DNA from: Bugula neritina
Lineage: Eukaryota; Bryozoa; Gymnolaemata; Cheilostomatida; Bugulidae
Assembly: GCA_964035545.1 (NCBI GenBank)
Contig: OZ037767.1
Location: 8,794,207-8,858,206, forward strand
Length of the DNA: 64,000 nt
Direction of reading: 5' to 3'
The notes under the pieces are model-generated. The model was not told the DNA's origin and did no database searches. It saw only the letters and a list, made by a program, of their open reading frames with translations. Both the position numbers and the translations under genes were made by a program. Shown piece by piece: positions 1 through 12,030 of the stretch; position 1 is the first letter of the stretch; every line of letters starts with the position of its first letter.

Positions 1-438
1 AATATGTTGCTGACATATCTCAATCAAAGTTTCAATTTTCTTTATATCATGCTGAACAAGCAATGAATCTGATAACTGAACAATGATGCACATTATTTTA
101 AAATACTTGTTTTCTCTTGAAACATTTGAAATGCTGAGCATATATTTAATAAATGTGTTGATGTTTTGAGGAAAATTTGGACATGATATTAAAATGTTTC
201 CAAGATTTTTACACAATTTAACTTCGTTTATGGTTAACATTTTATATTTTTTCTTAAAATGCTTCACATGCTTTGTTTCCACAAAAAAAGGAGAGCAGCA
301 CAACCAATTCTCTGACAACGTAGACCATACAAAATCATGAACTATAGATGAATGAACAAATCTAGTCATTTTGCTAGCACGGTATGGACTTGAGTATATG
401 TGCTTGTTTTCACATCTACCACAATAATAAAAATAATT
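1..438 (-). other. Open reading frame of unknown gene, running off the left edge
   Basis: The - strand is free of stop codons for 146 codons from position 438 to the window edge, which is unlikely by chance in DNA this AT-rich. The frame contains a CGRC pair near its upstream end and then a mixed hydrophobic/basic sequence with no motif I recognise. A possible splice acceptor (TAG preceded by a T-rich tract) lies near 418, so it may be the 5' part of an exon whose gene continues to the left. It is antisense to the P450 array. It could also be a piece of a transposon protein. No function is claimed. Confidence 0.35.
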
Positions 439-515
439 TCAAATATCACAACTTTTATTTGGTTCATATTCACTTTTATATTAACACAGAGTAAAGTAAC
501 TGTTCATCTGTTTTA

Positions 516-961
516 GAGTAATTGGGATATAACACAAAAATGGAGTCCCAAATGCTCCACATATAATTTTGCATGAGTAAAAAAACAAAGAAAAAAATTA
601 ATGTATAATTAATTACCCCAGCCGTGAGTAAAATGAATTCTCGGTGTGAGTAATGGGGAATATAACACAGGGATGGGGTCCCAAATGCTCCACATATAAT
701 TTTGCATGAGTAAAAAAAACAAAGAAAAAATTAATGTATAATTATTTACCCCAGCCGTGAGTAAAATTATTTCTCGGTGTGAGTAATGGGGAATATAACA
801 CAGGGATGGGGTCCCAAGTTTTCTACATATAATTTTGCATGAGTAAAAAAATAAAAAAATTAATGTATAATTAATTACCCCAGCCGTGAGTAAAATGATT
901 TCTCGGTGTGAGTAATGGGGAATATAACACAGGGATGGGGTCCCAAATGCTCCACATATAC
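516..961. repeat. Tandem repeat, unit about 130 bp, about 3.4 copies
   Basis: Units begin at 516, 648, 781 and 910 with GAGTAATGGGGAATATAACACA-like sequence and contain GGGGTCCCAAATGCTCC and CCCCAGCCGTGAGTAAAAT blocks. The first unit is the most diverged and the fourth is cut off near 961. The apparent - strand ORF here is only the repeat read through. It is non-coding, upstream of the first visible P450 exon. Confidence 0.9.
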
Positions 962-1182
962 TACTTATATAAATAAGCAGGTTTGCCATCCTAAGTCGTA
1001 GAACCTACTAATCTAGTGCATATACTTTCATTCTGTCATGTCCAGGCTTTTTCTTTATATAAAAGTGTCAGCAGTTTTTGAGTAACAATCAGAATAATGT
1101 AGATTTATGTTGTGTTTGCTTCACGAACATTTTACTGAAAACGTTGCATTCAAGTTGGGTGATATTTTGTCACGGTTTGTAG

Positions 1183-4100
1183 TTGTATGGTGAACAGTAT
1201 ACATATGATGATCCTGTGTGTCAAAAACTTCATATTATGAACAAGGCATCAATGAAAGCAGTTAATCCTGTGTCACTGGGACACCTATTGGACTGTTTCC
1301 CAGTATTGTTTCGGCAAAATGTAATACTGAAGGAAACTATAGCACAGATTAGAAATACCAAAGATTTTATAGACAGAGTGTTCTATGAAAAGATCAATGA
1401 ATACAAGGTACAAATGTAAAAGTTGATAGTATATATTGTATTCCCAGTGAGTAATGTGCTTAATTTATCAAAGTCCCAGTCTGTTACAATAGTATGCAGG
1501 TCTAGAGCTTTTAAAGCTTGCAAAATGTGCCTGTGAAACATTTTAAAATAATATTTATTGCAGAAAAGACAGCAAAAAGTAATATATCTGTTAATTTAAG
1601 CCAAATGTCTCGGGTATTATATACCTGCCAGCTTAAGCCAAGTCAGGGAAGGTAAAACTTGTGGGCCAACAATACACTGTATTAGCTAACAGTGATCACT
1701 TCTGTATGCTCCTTAGTATTTTATTTCTTTAGAGTTTGCAGCTCTTCCAATTCTTACAGACATTAAGTATCCCGTGAAAGTTGTTTATATTATAGTCTGG
1801 GTTTGACGAGACCGACATGAGAGGAATGTTGGATCAACTCATATTAATTCAAAGACAGGAAAGTGGTGAAGGGAAACAGGTAATGGATGACGCGGCAATC
1901 CGTGGAATACTGTTGAATTTTGTGGTCGGAGGTGAGTAGAACAGCTGTATTGGCATGACTCATGCATCACAATTGTTAATATGGTAAACTTACAGCTTTT
2001 ACCATCAGATATAATCTGTAATTATTTTAGGAATGGAGACAAGCCACACAGTCATAAGTCAGGCTTTTCTTGATTTCCTCCATGAACCAGATTTACAGAA
2101 GAGACTCCAGGATGAGATTGACAGTCAGTTTGATTCAACTCATATCATCACATTGCAAGACAGGTAATGCACACATGTGCATGAAATCGTGCAAACTTTT
2201 GCACACTCACTTGCACATTGGGTGATTTGCTATAGTAATGAAGTTTACACCTTTATATCACTCAGCTGAATGTAGGGGAGCTGTAGTGATGATTTACCCA
2301 GTGTCCCCGTGGTGTAATGGTTAGCACACTTGCTTGCAAGCCAGAGGTCTTGGTTCGATTCCCAATGGGGGCAATTATTTTTTCAGGGAGTAAATATTAA
2401 AGTCTTGTTAGAATCTATATTCTAAGCCATAATAGATTGAGGCAAATTGTACTCTTTACAGTTAGTAAAATTCAATTATGACTATTAAATGCTGCAAATT
2501 CAACAGTTGCTTCGATTTATTTAACAAAATACTGTGATCAAAAATTTATACCAAAGCTCTATGCTTCTATTAGTTATGTTTGGGATTAATGTGCTAAATT
2601 GGTTTATTAATATATACATATGCTACTCATTTGTAATATTTGCTGTTTATTTATTTTAATAATGAGCATTTCGGTAGATCCGCTAAAATTTCACCACATG
2701 TACCGCACACTGATATTGCTTATTATTATAGGCATAAACTACCATTACTGCAAGCTTACATTCAAGAAAATATAAGATATAAGACGGTCAACCCGATACT
2801 TTTAGCACATGAAACAATCCGAGACACACAAATTGCTGGATACAAAGTAAGTCATTGGTTTTTATTTTCTTCACTATAGCATGGTCTGCCTGTTCTATCT
2901 AATGTGACTAATTTGTATACCTGTGTTAATTTGTTATTTTTTTATAAAGCACCATTCAAAACTCATCCAATCAGCATAGTGTACCAACTGGATATCTCAC
3001 CATTCTAACAAATTATTGTAGACGTTTTTATAGACATACAATTTTTAATTGTTTTTATAAACACTTAATTTAGACATTTTGAAAAAAACTAAAAGAGTCA
3101 TAAATTTTAGATACGAAATGGAATATTGCACTTAACAAAAGTTGCACAACTATATTTTGAAAACGTGCATTATGCAATTGAATTTGCAGAATTTTATATA
3201 AATTATAATGGTGAGATATTTGGTTGGTACAGTTTGCTGATTGGCTGAGTTTTACATGATTTATTAGTAACCTATACTTTGTTAGAGATACTAAAATAGC
3301 CTAGAGATCTTACTACAGCATAGCTTTGTTTCATCTAATAATGCACTATTGTCTCAACATAATGCAAGTGTAAAAAGTTTTGGTTTGGCATAGGTTTAGA
3401 CAACACAATCATGTAACACACGGACAGTTTATTACGTGTACTTTTTGTTACAGATACCATCAAGAACAACTGTACTGATCAATGCCTTCTATACAGCTCA
3501 TAACCCTTGTGTTTATGATGAACCATTCAAAGTGAAACCAGAGAGATTTCTTGATGAGAATGGGAACCTTGTACCACCTGGTCACCCTGCTAGATACAAG
3601 TGTGTGCTATAAACATCTTTCTATTACCACTTGTAATTTAGATAACAACTCTTAGAAAAAAATATCCAATCATTAACCGTTGCATACATTCTGTTGCGTT
3701 CGATTTTATACAACATCCGTTCAAAAATGTTTCATATTCTCAACTCCTGATAATATTTAATTTATACTTTGCCTGTTAAATTATCTCAGCTCCATGTGAT
3801 TGTGAATGTCAAAGATCAATATGTTATCCTAATTTATTTACTCTCACTGTAGGTGAGTGTTCGAAAGTCTAGCGTAACATTTGATAACAAGCATAAGCTT
3901 AATGTATAGTACACCTGCTGTATATTATACTGCAGTTGCCCAGAGATTGGTTCCCTGCTCATTAGGCTTGATATTTCAATAAATGCCTATTAATGGTATA
4001 AACCCATATCTTATGTTATCTCTGATGCTCTTTCCATTTACTAAGTTGTTTAATAAACACATTTAGGTTTCGTAAAAAGTTGATGTTTTAATATTAAACT

Positions 4101-4363
4101 ATACTCATTAATTTGCTAATTCAGGCATGTAATACATGTGGACTTATTTTTCTTTTAGCTCCTTAACATTTGGAAGTGGCAAAAGAGTTTGTATCGGGAA
4201 AAGCTTTGCTGAATCCAGGCTATTTCTATTTTTGGCCAATATTCTGCAAAAGTTTACTTTACAACCTGTTGGGAAGCTACCTTCACGTGATCTGCACACA
4301 TATGAGTTGGAGATAGTGTTGAGACCCCCCAGTGTATCAGCCAAGTTTATTAGAAGGCAATAG
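1183..4363 (+). CDS. Cytochrome P450-1, exons 5-10 (5' end missing)
   Basis: Six exons are visible: 1183-1407, 1796-1931, 2031-2163, 2732-2846, 3454-3599 and 4159-4363 (TAG). They match exons 5-10 of the intact neighbours in length and phase and give 319 residues. The I helix reads GGMETSHT, the K helix ENIR, then KPERF, and the heme loop FGSGKRVCIG with the Cys thiolate ligand. The family is a heme mono-oxygenase, probably an ER enzyme fed by P450 reductase; the substrate is unknown. Exons 1-4 are not found in 1-1182, so they lie left of the window or are lost. The exon 9 wording (DENGNLVPPGHPARY) ties it to P450-2 rather than to the younger copies. Exon 10 is two codons shorter at its start than in P450-3 to P450-6. 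No stop or frameshift is seen. Confidence 0.88.
2298..2375 (+). repeat. tRNA-like sequence (SINE head or tRNA pseudogene)
   Basis: Lies in intron 7 of P450-1. It has good pol III boxes: A-box-like TGGTGTAATGGTTAGCAC and a perfect B box GGTTCGATTCC, with a 7-bp acceptor-like pairing. The anticodon stem does not pair in any register, so a working tRNA is unlikely. Related copies sit at 31384-31462 (+) and 17900-17965 (-), which makes a short interspersed repeat the better reading. Confidence 0.55.
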
Positions 4364-5660
4364 AGCTAATGTGTGTGACTGCTTTTGTCATGCACAGGTT
4401 TAAAGTTTTTGCAAAGCTCTGTTGAGTTATATGATTTGAACTTTTTGAACTAAGGATTTGACTGCTCCGAGTGCAAAGTGCCAGTGGAAAATTCTATACT
4501 CCATCATTGTATTATAATTTAGTAAGACTTACTCATCAAGCTGATTTTACACTATTTATGCATGTTCCTTTGTATTCATTAAATGCCCTCGAGCAGGAAA
4601 AACCAATCATTTACCCTGTTATATTGAAATTTTAGTTGTTGTGATGTAACCTATATTTATTCAAGGCTGGCAATTCAGCTATACTGATTGACATCTAATG
4701 ACCTTCACTTGAAAATTCAATCCATAAATTATAAGCTGTTATTTATTTGAAACTTTTTGAAATTAAAAACGTCAAATTTTACAAAGAAAGCTATGCATTT
4801 TGAAGTTTTTAATGAGTTCAGTTTGAATTGGGTTTTCAATTGTATAAATATATCTTCTGTAGCAGTTTCTACAATTGTCTTAAATAGCACATTGTTTTCA
4901 CAGTCACATATTTCGCAAAAGTAAATATTATTGCAAGTACTGTTTTCCTTTTAATTAGTTTGCTGGAAATCTCCAGTTAGTTTAATTATATACAAGAGAA
5001 ACCTCTAAGATCTGTTAAAATCTAGCTCATTCTGGAGAGTGGTGGCATACTGCTGCAGTGGGAGAATATTTCAGCTCACGGAATTTACTTGATAACTCTA
5101 CTTCTAAACTGCTACAAATACTAATCCGTAATATTTTGTTGGCCCTTTTTTGCCCCCCTGCTCCTGTTGCATCACCTGAGGATGAAAGTACAGTATCACT
5201 GACATTAGTTGTGTATTTCTAAACGAGCTAAAACATAAATGAACTGAGTTTTGTTATATTTTTTACAGTACATGTTAACAATATCAAGTCTTTCAAGTAT
5301 AAGTATTATAATTTGGTTATAATATTTACACGCATCAAAGCACTTCTTGGCTTCCCTCATAGAGTAATCAGCATACCCTAGACTTTTATTATGATTTACA
5401 GGTCTAGTGCTATCAGATCACTTTAAGGAATCTGGCAGTGCAACAATAAATTATTGTTAATGTAATATCATCTTCCATAAAAAATGATGCCATGCGTCTA
5501 TGAAGGCATTTAATGCTCCCTAGGAAAAATGTTATAGCATACGGTTAATATCTATTACTCAGCCAAGCGTGCTACAGACTACACTAGTGATAAGATAGCC
5601 TTCAACACTTCACTGTTGGGTGGGCAATGCAATAGTTAATACACTCTAGTAACAGTAAAA

Positions 5661-8600
5661 ATGGCTGCATCTACAATGCCCATCCTAGCAGCAATAGCGG
5701 GTGGTTTATTAACCTATCTACTCATCAAGTGGCTAAGGGTAAGTGACTCATGCTATTCTATTTGGTTAGCAAGTGCTGCAATGTGCAAACTAATATAATA
5801 CACAAACCAATTCATTAAGTTGCCAATTCACTGCATGTCTTTCATAGGATCCTTTAAGGAAAATACCAGGTCCTAGAGGGCTGCCATTATTTGGCAATGC
5901 ACTCTCTATCAACCCAAAACAACTTCACATGATACTATATGACTGGGCAGAGAAATATGGAGATATTATGAAGATATCACTATTCAACACCCCTATGGTG
6001 GTGGTCAATTCAACTGAACTGGCCTATGATGTTTTAGTGAAAACTGGTAAGGTTTTTACAGCTATAGTAACTATTGTATACGGTTCAGAAACGCTTGATA
6101 TCTTCCAACTTATATAATGTTTCTCATAGAGCAACTTAAATGCAAATCCCAGTTTCATTACACGCGAACTATAATGCTTTTGCAAGAATCATCTTGATAC
6201 ACTGAAGATATAAATACATTTCTGATAAGTTATACTGATAAGTTATACTGATAAGACACCTTTTTTCACAATATAGTACAGTGTTGCAGCCTTCGCATAG
6301 CAATTCGCCTATATAGTAGCGGCTATAGCATACTTGCTCTACCTAGTCAGAAGTTTTGCCTATTTGTAAGCATTAAAGCATAATTTTTAATTTTGGCACC
6401 TGTTTGCTCATGTCAAGTCAGCCTGCGTGTAAAAAATTGATTTTGAAACCAAATAGAATCCAAGGTTATATAAAAACTGCCAAAATACTTCAAATAATAA
6501 TTGTGAGAGAGGTAAACGTGATTATGCAGTCAATTTTACAGTCTTTACTAGCGCAACTGTACCCACCATATAATACAATTTGTTAAATATATGCCAGTAT
6601 AGTGAGTATATGCATGCTATGAACTGAATATTATATTGTAGTATGTGATACATTAGCAAATATAACATTTAACAGTGACTAACTACAACAGCATGTATTA
6701 TAATTTATAATACATGTATCATAATCTATAAAGTCTAGATTTTTCCTATGTTCATGTGAGCAATTAAAAGTGGTTCAATGTTATTATGTTGATTTTGAAT
6801 CTATAATATTTTTCGAAATAAGGCACAGACTTTCAAGGAAGGCCGTCAAGCGTAAGAACTGACAGAGTAATGGGCAAAGATCTGGCTTTTCAGGCAAGCA
6901 AAGTGTCTAAATTAATATTTTAATATATTTTTGTTAAAGCTACACAAAGTCGTTGTAATTTCTTGCTTCGTCAAAAGATAATTAATAACTTATGCAAATA
7001 CTTCAAGTTTCAAATCTTTACTGAAATGAATTACATAAGACATTAAAAACTCGATTAGTTATTGTGCTTAGAAATTATTTTTAAAAAGCCAAAGAATGTA
7101 ACCTAATACTCTTTATAAGTTTGAAACTTTGTTTTAAGTTCCAGTTTTAGTAAGTAGCAATAAGTAAACTTCTTTATTTTTTCTAATATTATTGTGCAAT
7201 ATTTTTATATTCCAAAATGGTAGCCTAAAAAATTTGCTTACTCTGTAGCCACTACCAGCATTGGACCTTGAAATATCAGAATTTTAGCTCTTATCAAACA
7301 AAGTGATTACCTACAATATTATACCCATTTATGTATATTCATAAATCACTAGGCTAATTAGTTTAATAAATGGAACATTTCAGTCAATAGATGATGAAGG
7401 CTACCAACAGAGAAGGAACTTAGCTATAAAAGCACTCAAGGGATACGGGGATGGAGTGGCTCATCTGGAGAATTTAATTCAAGACATTACCACCACATTA
7501 GTTGATGACATCACAAAACAAGATGGCCACCCTATTGACACTGACCAACTCGCCTATGGATTTCTTTGCTGTGTAATGGCTTCTGTGGTATGCTGAAACA
7601 AGCAAATGCTTTTACATACATCATATTTTTACAAGATATGTCTAAAACTAAGTACACATATGATAAATAAATATCTAAAATAGATCTTAGTGTAGCATTT
7701 AGCTTAAAGTGAATGGTATATTTATAATCAACGACATTATAAGAATTAATGTTTATTATTTAGCAGGAAGCAGCTATGGTCTAGGGGTTAGAGTGTTTGG
7801 CTTAGCAAACACAAAGTCATTGGTTTAATCCCAGTAAAGGCCATTGGTGACGTTAGGAAGTGCATTTAGTCATAATTACTCCTGTGCCACATAAAAATGA
7901 ATAAGTTCTTAGCCCGCTTTAAAAAGCCCCTTCAATCATAGGTTCTCACAGGGATGGCGACTATAAATTTGCGTGTGTGAGCTTTTATTTATTTAGCAGC
8001 TATTTTGCTATTGTACTGCATGCTTTTCAGTTGTATGGTGAGCATTATTCCTACGATGACCCTGTTTGCCAGTCCATCAGTGAAATGACCAGAGAGGTGA
8101 TGATAGCCACAGCTCCAGTCTCAGTTGGTGAAATACTGGACAAGTTTCCTATCCTGTTCAAACAGAAACTACTTTTGAAAAAGTCCCAGGAACAAATCAT
8201 CAAAGCTCGTCAGCTTGTAGATAAATTTCTCTACCAGAAGATTGCAGCCTATAAAGTTAGATATATGATTAATCTCACCCGGTGTTTGCTTTCAGTATTT
8301 GATGAGTAGAATAAAATGAGCAGAAAAATTAATGATTATTAAGATATTTTTGGATTTTTATAAATAAATTACATTAGTAATTATATAAGCTTTGGAAAAC
8401 TTGGATGCAATTTACATTAAATGTTTAGTTGACCAGCTACAAATTCAAACACATTTTGAACAAAAGCAATTCTAAACCAGCATACAAATATTTTTTATTT
8501 ATGTACAGTCATAGCAAAAATAAGGGCTGTATAATAAATATTTGACTGACGTTTAATGATTTGGTAAACAAGTTATTATGAGGCTAAATTAATTTAAGTA

Positions 8601-10651
8601 CACAATTTGTCACTACAGGCTGAGTTTGATGAGAACTGTCTAAAGGGAATATTGGATCAGCTAATCTTGATTCAGAAACAAGAAGTTGGTACAGATGACC
8701 CAGTTATGGATGATGATGCAATTCGGGGCACAATGCTGAATTTCGTAGTAGGAGGTGAGCTACAACACAAGTTTGGTAAATGTGTAATTTTATTAACTGA
8801 TCATTCATCACACTAGTCATTTTGATCTTGAAAGAAGGATTTAAATTAACTATAAGCAATTAAAGTTGCGCATCTTTAATTTAATTAATAACACTGTCTT
8901 AGTTTGCCTATATATACTGTTATTTATATTAGCATGTTAGTTTTCTAGCATGCAAATCTTTTCTTAAAACTAGGCATTTATCACTTTACTTGAATGTTAC
9001 CATTTTTAAGTAATTGAAATTGGCCTGTAAAAATTATACAATTAGAAATTGCAAGCAGTCAAACTTATAATTTTTTATTTCATAGCAGAGATGCAATTTT
9101 GAAATCTCTAACATTTTGTATTAGAAAATAGTTGAACCCTTAGTTGTGCTACACATAGACAAGTTAAAAGCTTGATTTTGCAATATGTTTTGTAGGAATG
9201 GAGACGAGTCATTCTGTACTCTGTCAGGCTTTTCTTGATTTCCTCCATGAACCAGATTTACAGAAGAAACTTCAAGATGAGATTGACAGTCAGTTTGAAC
9301 CATCTCATATCATAACTCTGAAAGATAGGTGCGAATGTATTGTGTATTGCAGTCATTGCGATATATTATGCATGCAATATCTTATAGTGGCAATCATATG
9401 CATGTAGTATGGTGAAAGTATAGCTGTTTATTATTCATATCGCCTGAAGTTTCGATACTTTCACATAGACCTAAGCTGCCTCTACTGCAAGCATACATTC
9501 ATGAAAGTTTGCGGTACAAGACGGTTACACCGATACTGCTTCCACATGAGACCATTAGAGACACAGAGCTTGCTGGATACAAGGTACTGATATATACATA
9601 TATTTAGCCTGGTCAACTACATGAGATACAATTAAATTAAATTTAATTTCATCAGTATATTTGAACAATTTTAATTTAGGATATTAAATTATTACTATCA
9701 CCGCCATACAGAGTTGATTAAAAAACTGTTTTTGACAGTTTTTTAAGTTTTGTTTGAAGTGTCTACTTTTAACAGACATTTTGCTTAATAACCAAAACTA
9801 TATTATTTTCAATAAAATCTTTTCCATCATATAGAGTGTGAGAAGAGGCTCATTCAAGTCAGATTAAAAATATTATTGAAATTAGGTGTTATAAACTAAT
9901 AAATGAATCCTGTGGGTTTTAACTTCGCAATAAATATCTTATTACTAGCACTTTACCTGCATGTACGGAAAATACTAAAACCTGTACTTCATTTTATTTT
10001 TAGATACCCGCTGGAACCACTGTACTGATGAATGCCTTCTACACAGCTCACAACCCCCGTGTTTATGATGAACCATTCAAAGTGAAACCAGAGAGATTTC
10101 TTGATGAGAATGGGAACCTTGTACCACCAGGTCATCCTGCTAGATACAAGTGTGTGCTATAAACATATTATTTTTCTATTTTGGTGCATTTATGTTTATA
10201 CAGAATTCATTTAAAAAGTGCTCCACATTCTTGACTCCTGATAATATTTAATTTAAAATGCTAAATACAAGTGTGTGTTATAAACCTGTACTATCTTTGA
10301 AAGAAATACAAACATTTTGTTATTGTGTGAAATGGTAAATCAATGCTTCATATTAAAAGTTTCTGATAACCATATAACCTCAATCTTTGACTGATACAGG
10401 TAATTGGTCATGAACTTGAAAGACAGCCTTGGTTCATTATTTGTAGCTCTATATCATTTGGAAGTGGAAAAAGAGGCTGCATTGGAAAGAGCTTAGCTGA
10501 AACACGGATCTTCTTGTTTCTAGCCAACATTCTGCAAAAATTTGCATTAGAGCCTGTTGGAGAGCTACCAGACCGAGATCTCAGGAAATATGAGTTGGAA
10601 ATAGTACTGAGACCTCCTAAAGTTTTTACTAAATTCATCAGACGACAGTAG
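5661..10651 (+). CDS. Cytochrome P450-2, complete, 503 aa
   Basis: Ten exons: 5661-5738, 5848-6046, 6823-6893, 7384-7587, 8031-8255, 8619-8754, 9196-9328, 9469-9583, 10004-10149, 10447-10651. The start Met opens a hydrophobic anchor (exon 1), followed by the IPGPRGLP hinge. Then come C-helix YQQRR (family norm WxxxR), I-helix GGMETS (E307-T308), K-helix ESLR (E361, R364), KPERF, and FGSGKRGCIG with Cys447 as heme ligand. This is a clan-2-like microsomal mono-oxygenase by pattern; the substrate is unknown. Intron 3 has a GC donor (CAG|GCAAGC) instead of GT. It is the most diverged full gene of the array, with a different anchor and exons 4-5, and it lacks the 5' box shared by P450-3 to P450-6. 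AATAAA signals occur at about 10882 and 10987. A SINE copy sits in intron 4. Confidence 0.92.
7766..7980 (+). mobile_element. tRNA-derived SINE, copy 1
   Basis: Lies in intron 4 of P450-2. It begins with a tRNA-like head (TGGTCTAGGGGTTAGAG as A box, a weakened B box GGTTTAATCCC). A body of about 140 bp follows that contains CATTGGTGACGTTAGGAAG, TTAGCCCGCTTT and TCTCACAGGGATGGCGACTA. The same head and body occur at 24091-24303 and inverted at 32606-32805. Confidence 0.75.
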
Positions 10652-12028
10652 GGTCACCTCTAAGTATGTAAGGTATATAGGACACATATAAAACGTATCA
10701 GTAGAATACCACAATAATTATATCCCTGACAGCTATTAAGAGGTATACTGCAGGAGATATAAGAGCATGGCCAGATATACTACCTCCATGTTATGGTAGG
10801 GAACTGATTAAAACTTAAATACACTTGTAGAAATGAATGAGTTTAGTAAGATTGATAAAATTGAGATCTGCTATAAACAGAAATAAAGTACTTGTAAAAA
10901 ACATGAAATATGCTATTGCTGTTGACTAAAATGTTGTGTTGGTGTTAGAAAAGGTAAGACTGCGGTTTTTTCATGCAACTTGCAAAATAAAAGCAGTTAA
11001 TTATAATTATTTTCTTAGTTATTGCGGTTATTGTTAATACATATTAGTTGATAGAAACTTTATGCAAAATCCACTAATACTTTGATCAAGTCTAAGAATA
11101 AATAAAACAAAAAATTATTCACACTTTCAGAAGTGTTCAGACATACTGTAAGCAATATTATATTTATAATAAACAGTATATATATTTATAAATAACAATA
11201 CATTTGTTTCTCAAGAACTAATCATGCATACATATCAATATGAATACAACTGACATTAGGGTAAAACAATTCAATTCAAGTGTACATTGATCAAAATACT
11301 GACAAATTTTAGTCAAATAAAGCTGCACATATTATGCTATAACTGATACTTAACTTTTATGGCACATGTTCCTTTGCATACTCACACGTCTTAGGTTTTA
11401 TTTGTGCAAAAATTATGTATGCATGCAATAACTTTGTGGTGGATAAATGGTGGATTATCTCCGAGCTGCATTTCTAATAATGAAGTGCAATAAGAAAGTG
11501 TAACTATAGGTTGGTGATCTGGAAAGTAGATGACATGTATGATTATTATGGTAAAAAAAATCCCCAATAAAACACATGGCATCATTGTTACATCATCAGG
11601 GCAACAAAGCTGCCAATGAAACAAATTGAGTGAATAAAAGTTGCACTGCAAAAATGGTATTGATTTCACAAAGCTGAGAAAGGCTTAAATAATAAGAATA
11701 TAGATAACCTTTTACAATAATGCCACGGAATTAGATAAAACAATTTATTTTTTTGCTTTTATTGTCATACCAAAATCAGGTAAAACACATATAATTATAT
11801 TGTAATAAAATAAATATATAGCGTCTAACTGGGAAAGGTCTATTTGCAATGACACCGTGTATTAAGGATTTACAAAATTTGAGTATAGGAGAGTTATGTT
11901 TGTTTGTTTGTTTTTATTTTGTCGTAGTCGGGAAAAAATTAATAGAGAAAAAATAAACAAAATGACAGGGCCTATGGCGCAATAGCACTGTAGCTAGTCG
12001 AGGCACCGAGCCATGAATGGTTGACAGT
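10652..12028. other. Intergenic DNA, no gene seen
   Basis: AT-rich spacer between P450-2 and the Tc1 element. It holds the P450-2 polyadenylation signals. The 92-codon frame on the - strand near 11.4-11.7 kb shows no recognisable motif and I do not treat it as a gene. Confidence 0.6.
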
Positions 12029-12030
12029 TA

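Noticed and set aside
609-989. 126-codon - strand frame with internal repeats
   Set aside because: It is the 130-bp tandem repeat read through; the peptide repeats because the DNA does.
1-1182. Exons 1-4 of P450-1
   Set aside because: I searched for the anchor, the IPGPRG hinge and DDITKQDG sequences and found none; they are outside the window or lost.
2298-2375. Functional tRNA gene
   Set aside because: The A and B boxes are good, but no register gives a paired anticodon stem, and related degenerate copies exist.
11391-11669. 92-codon - strand frame
   Set aside because: No motif, no splice context and biased composition; likely chance.
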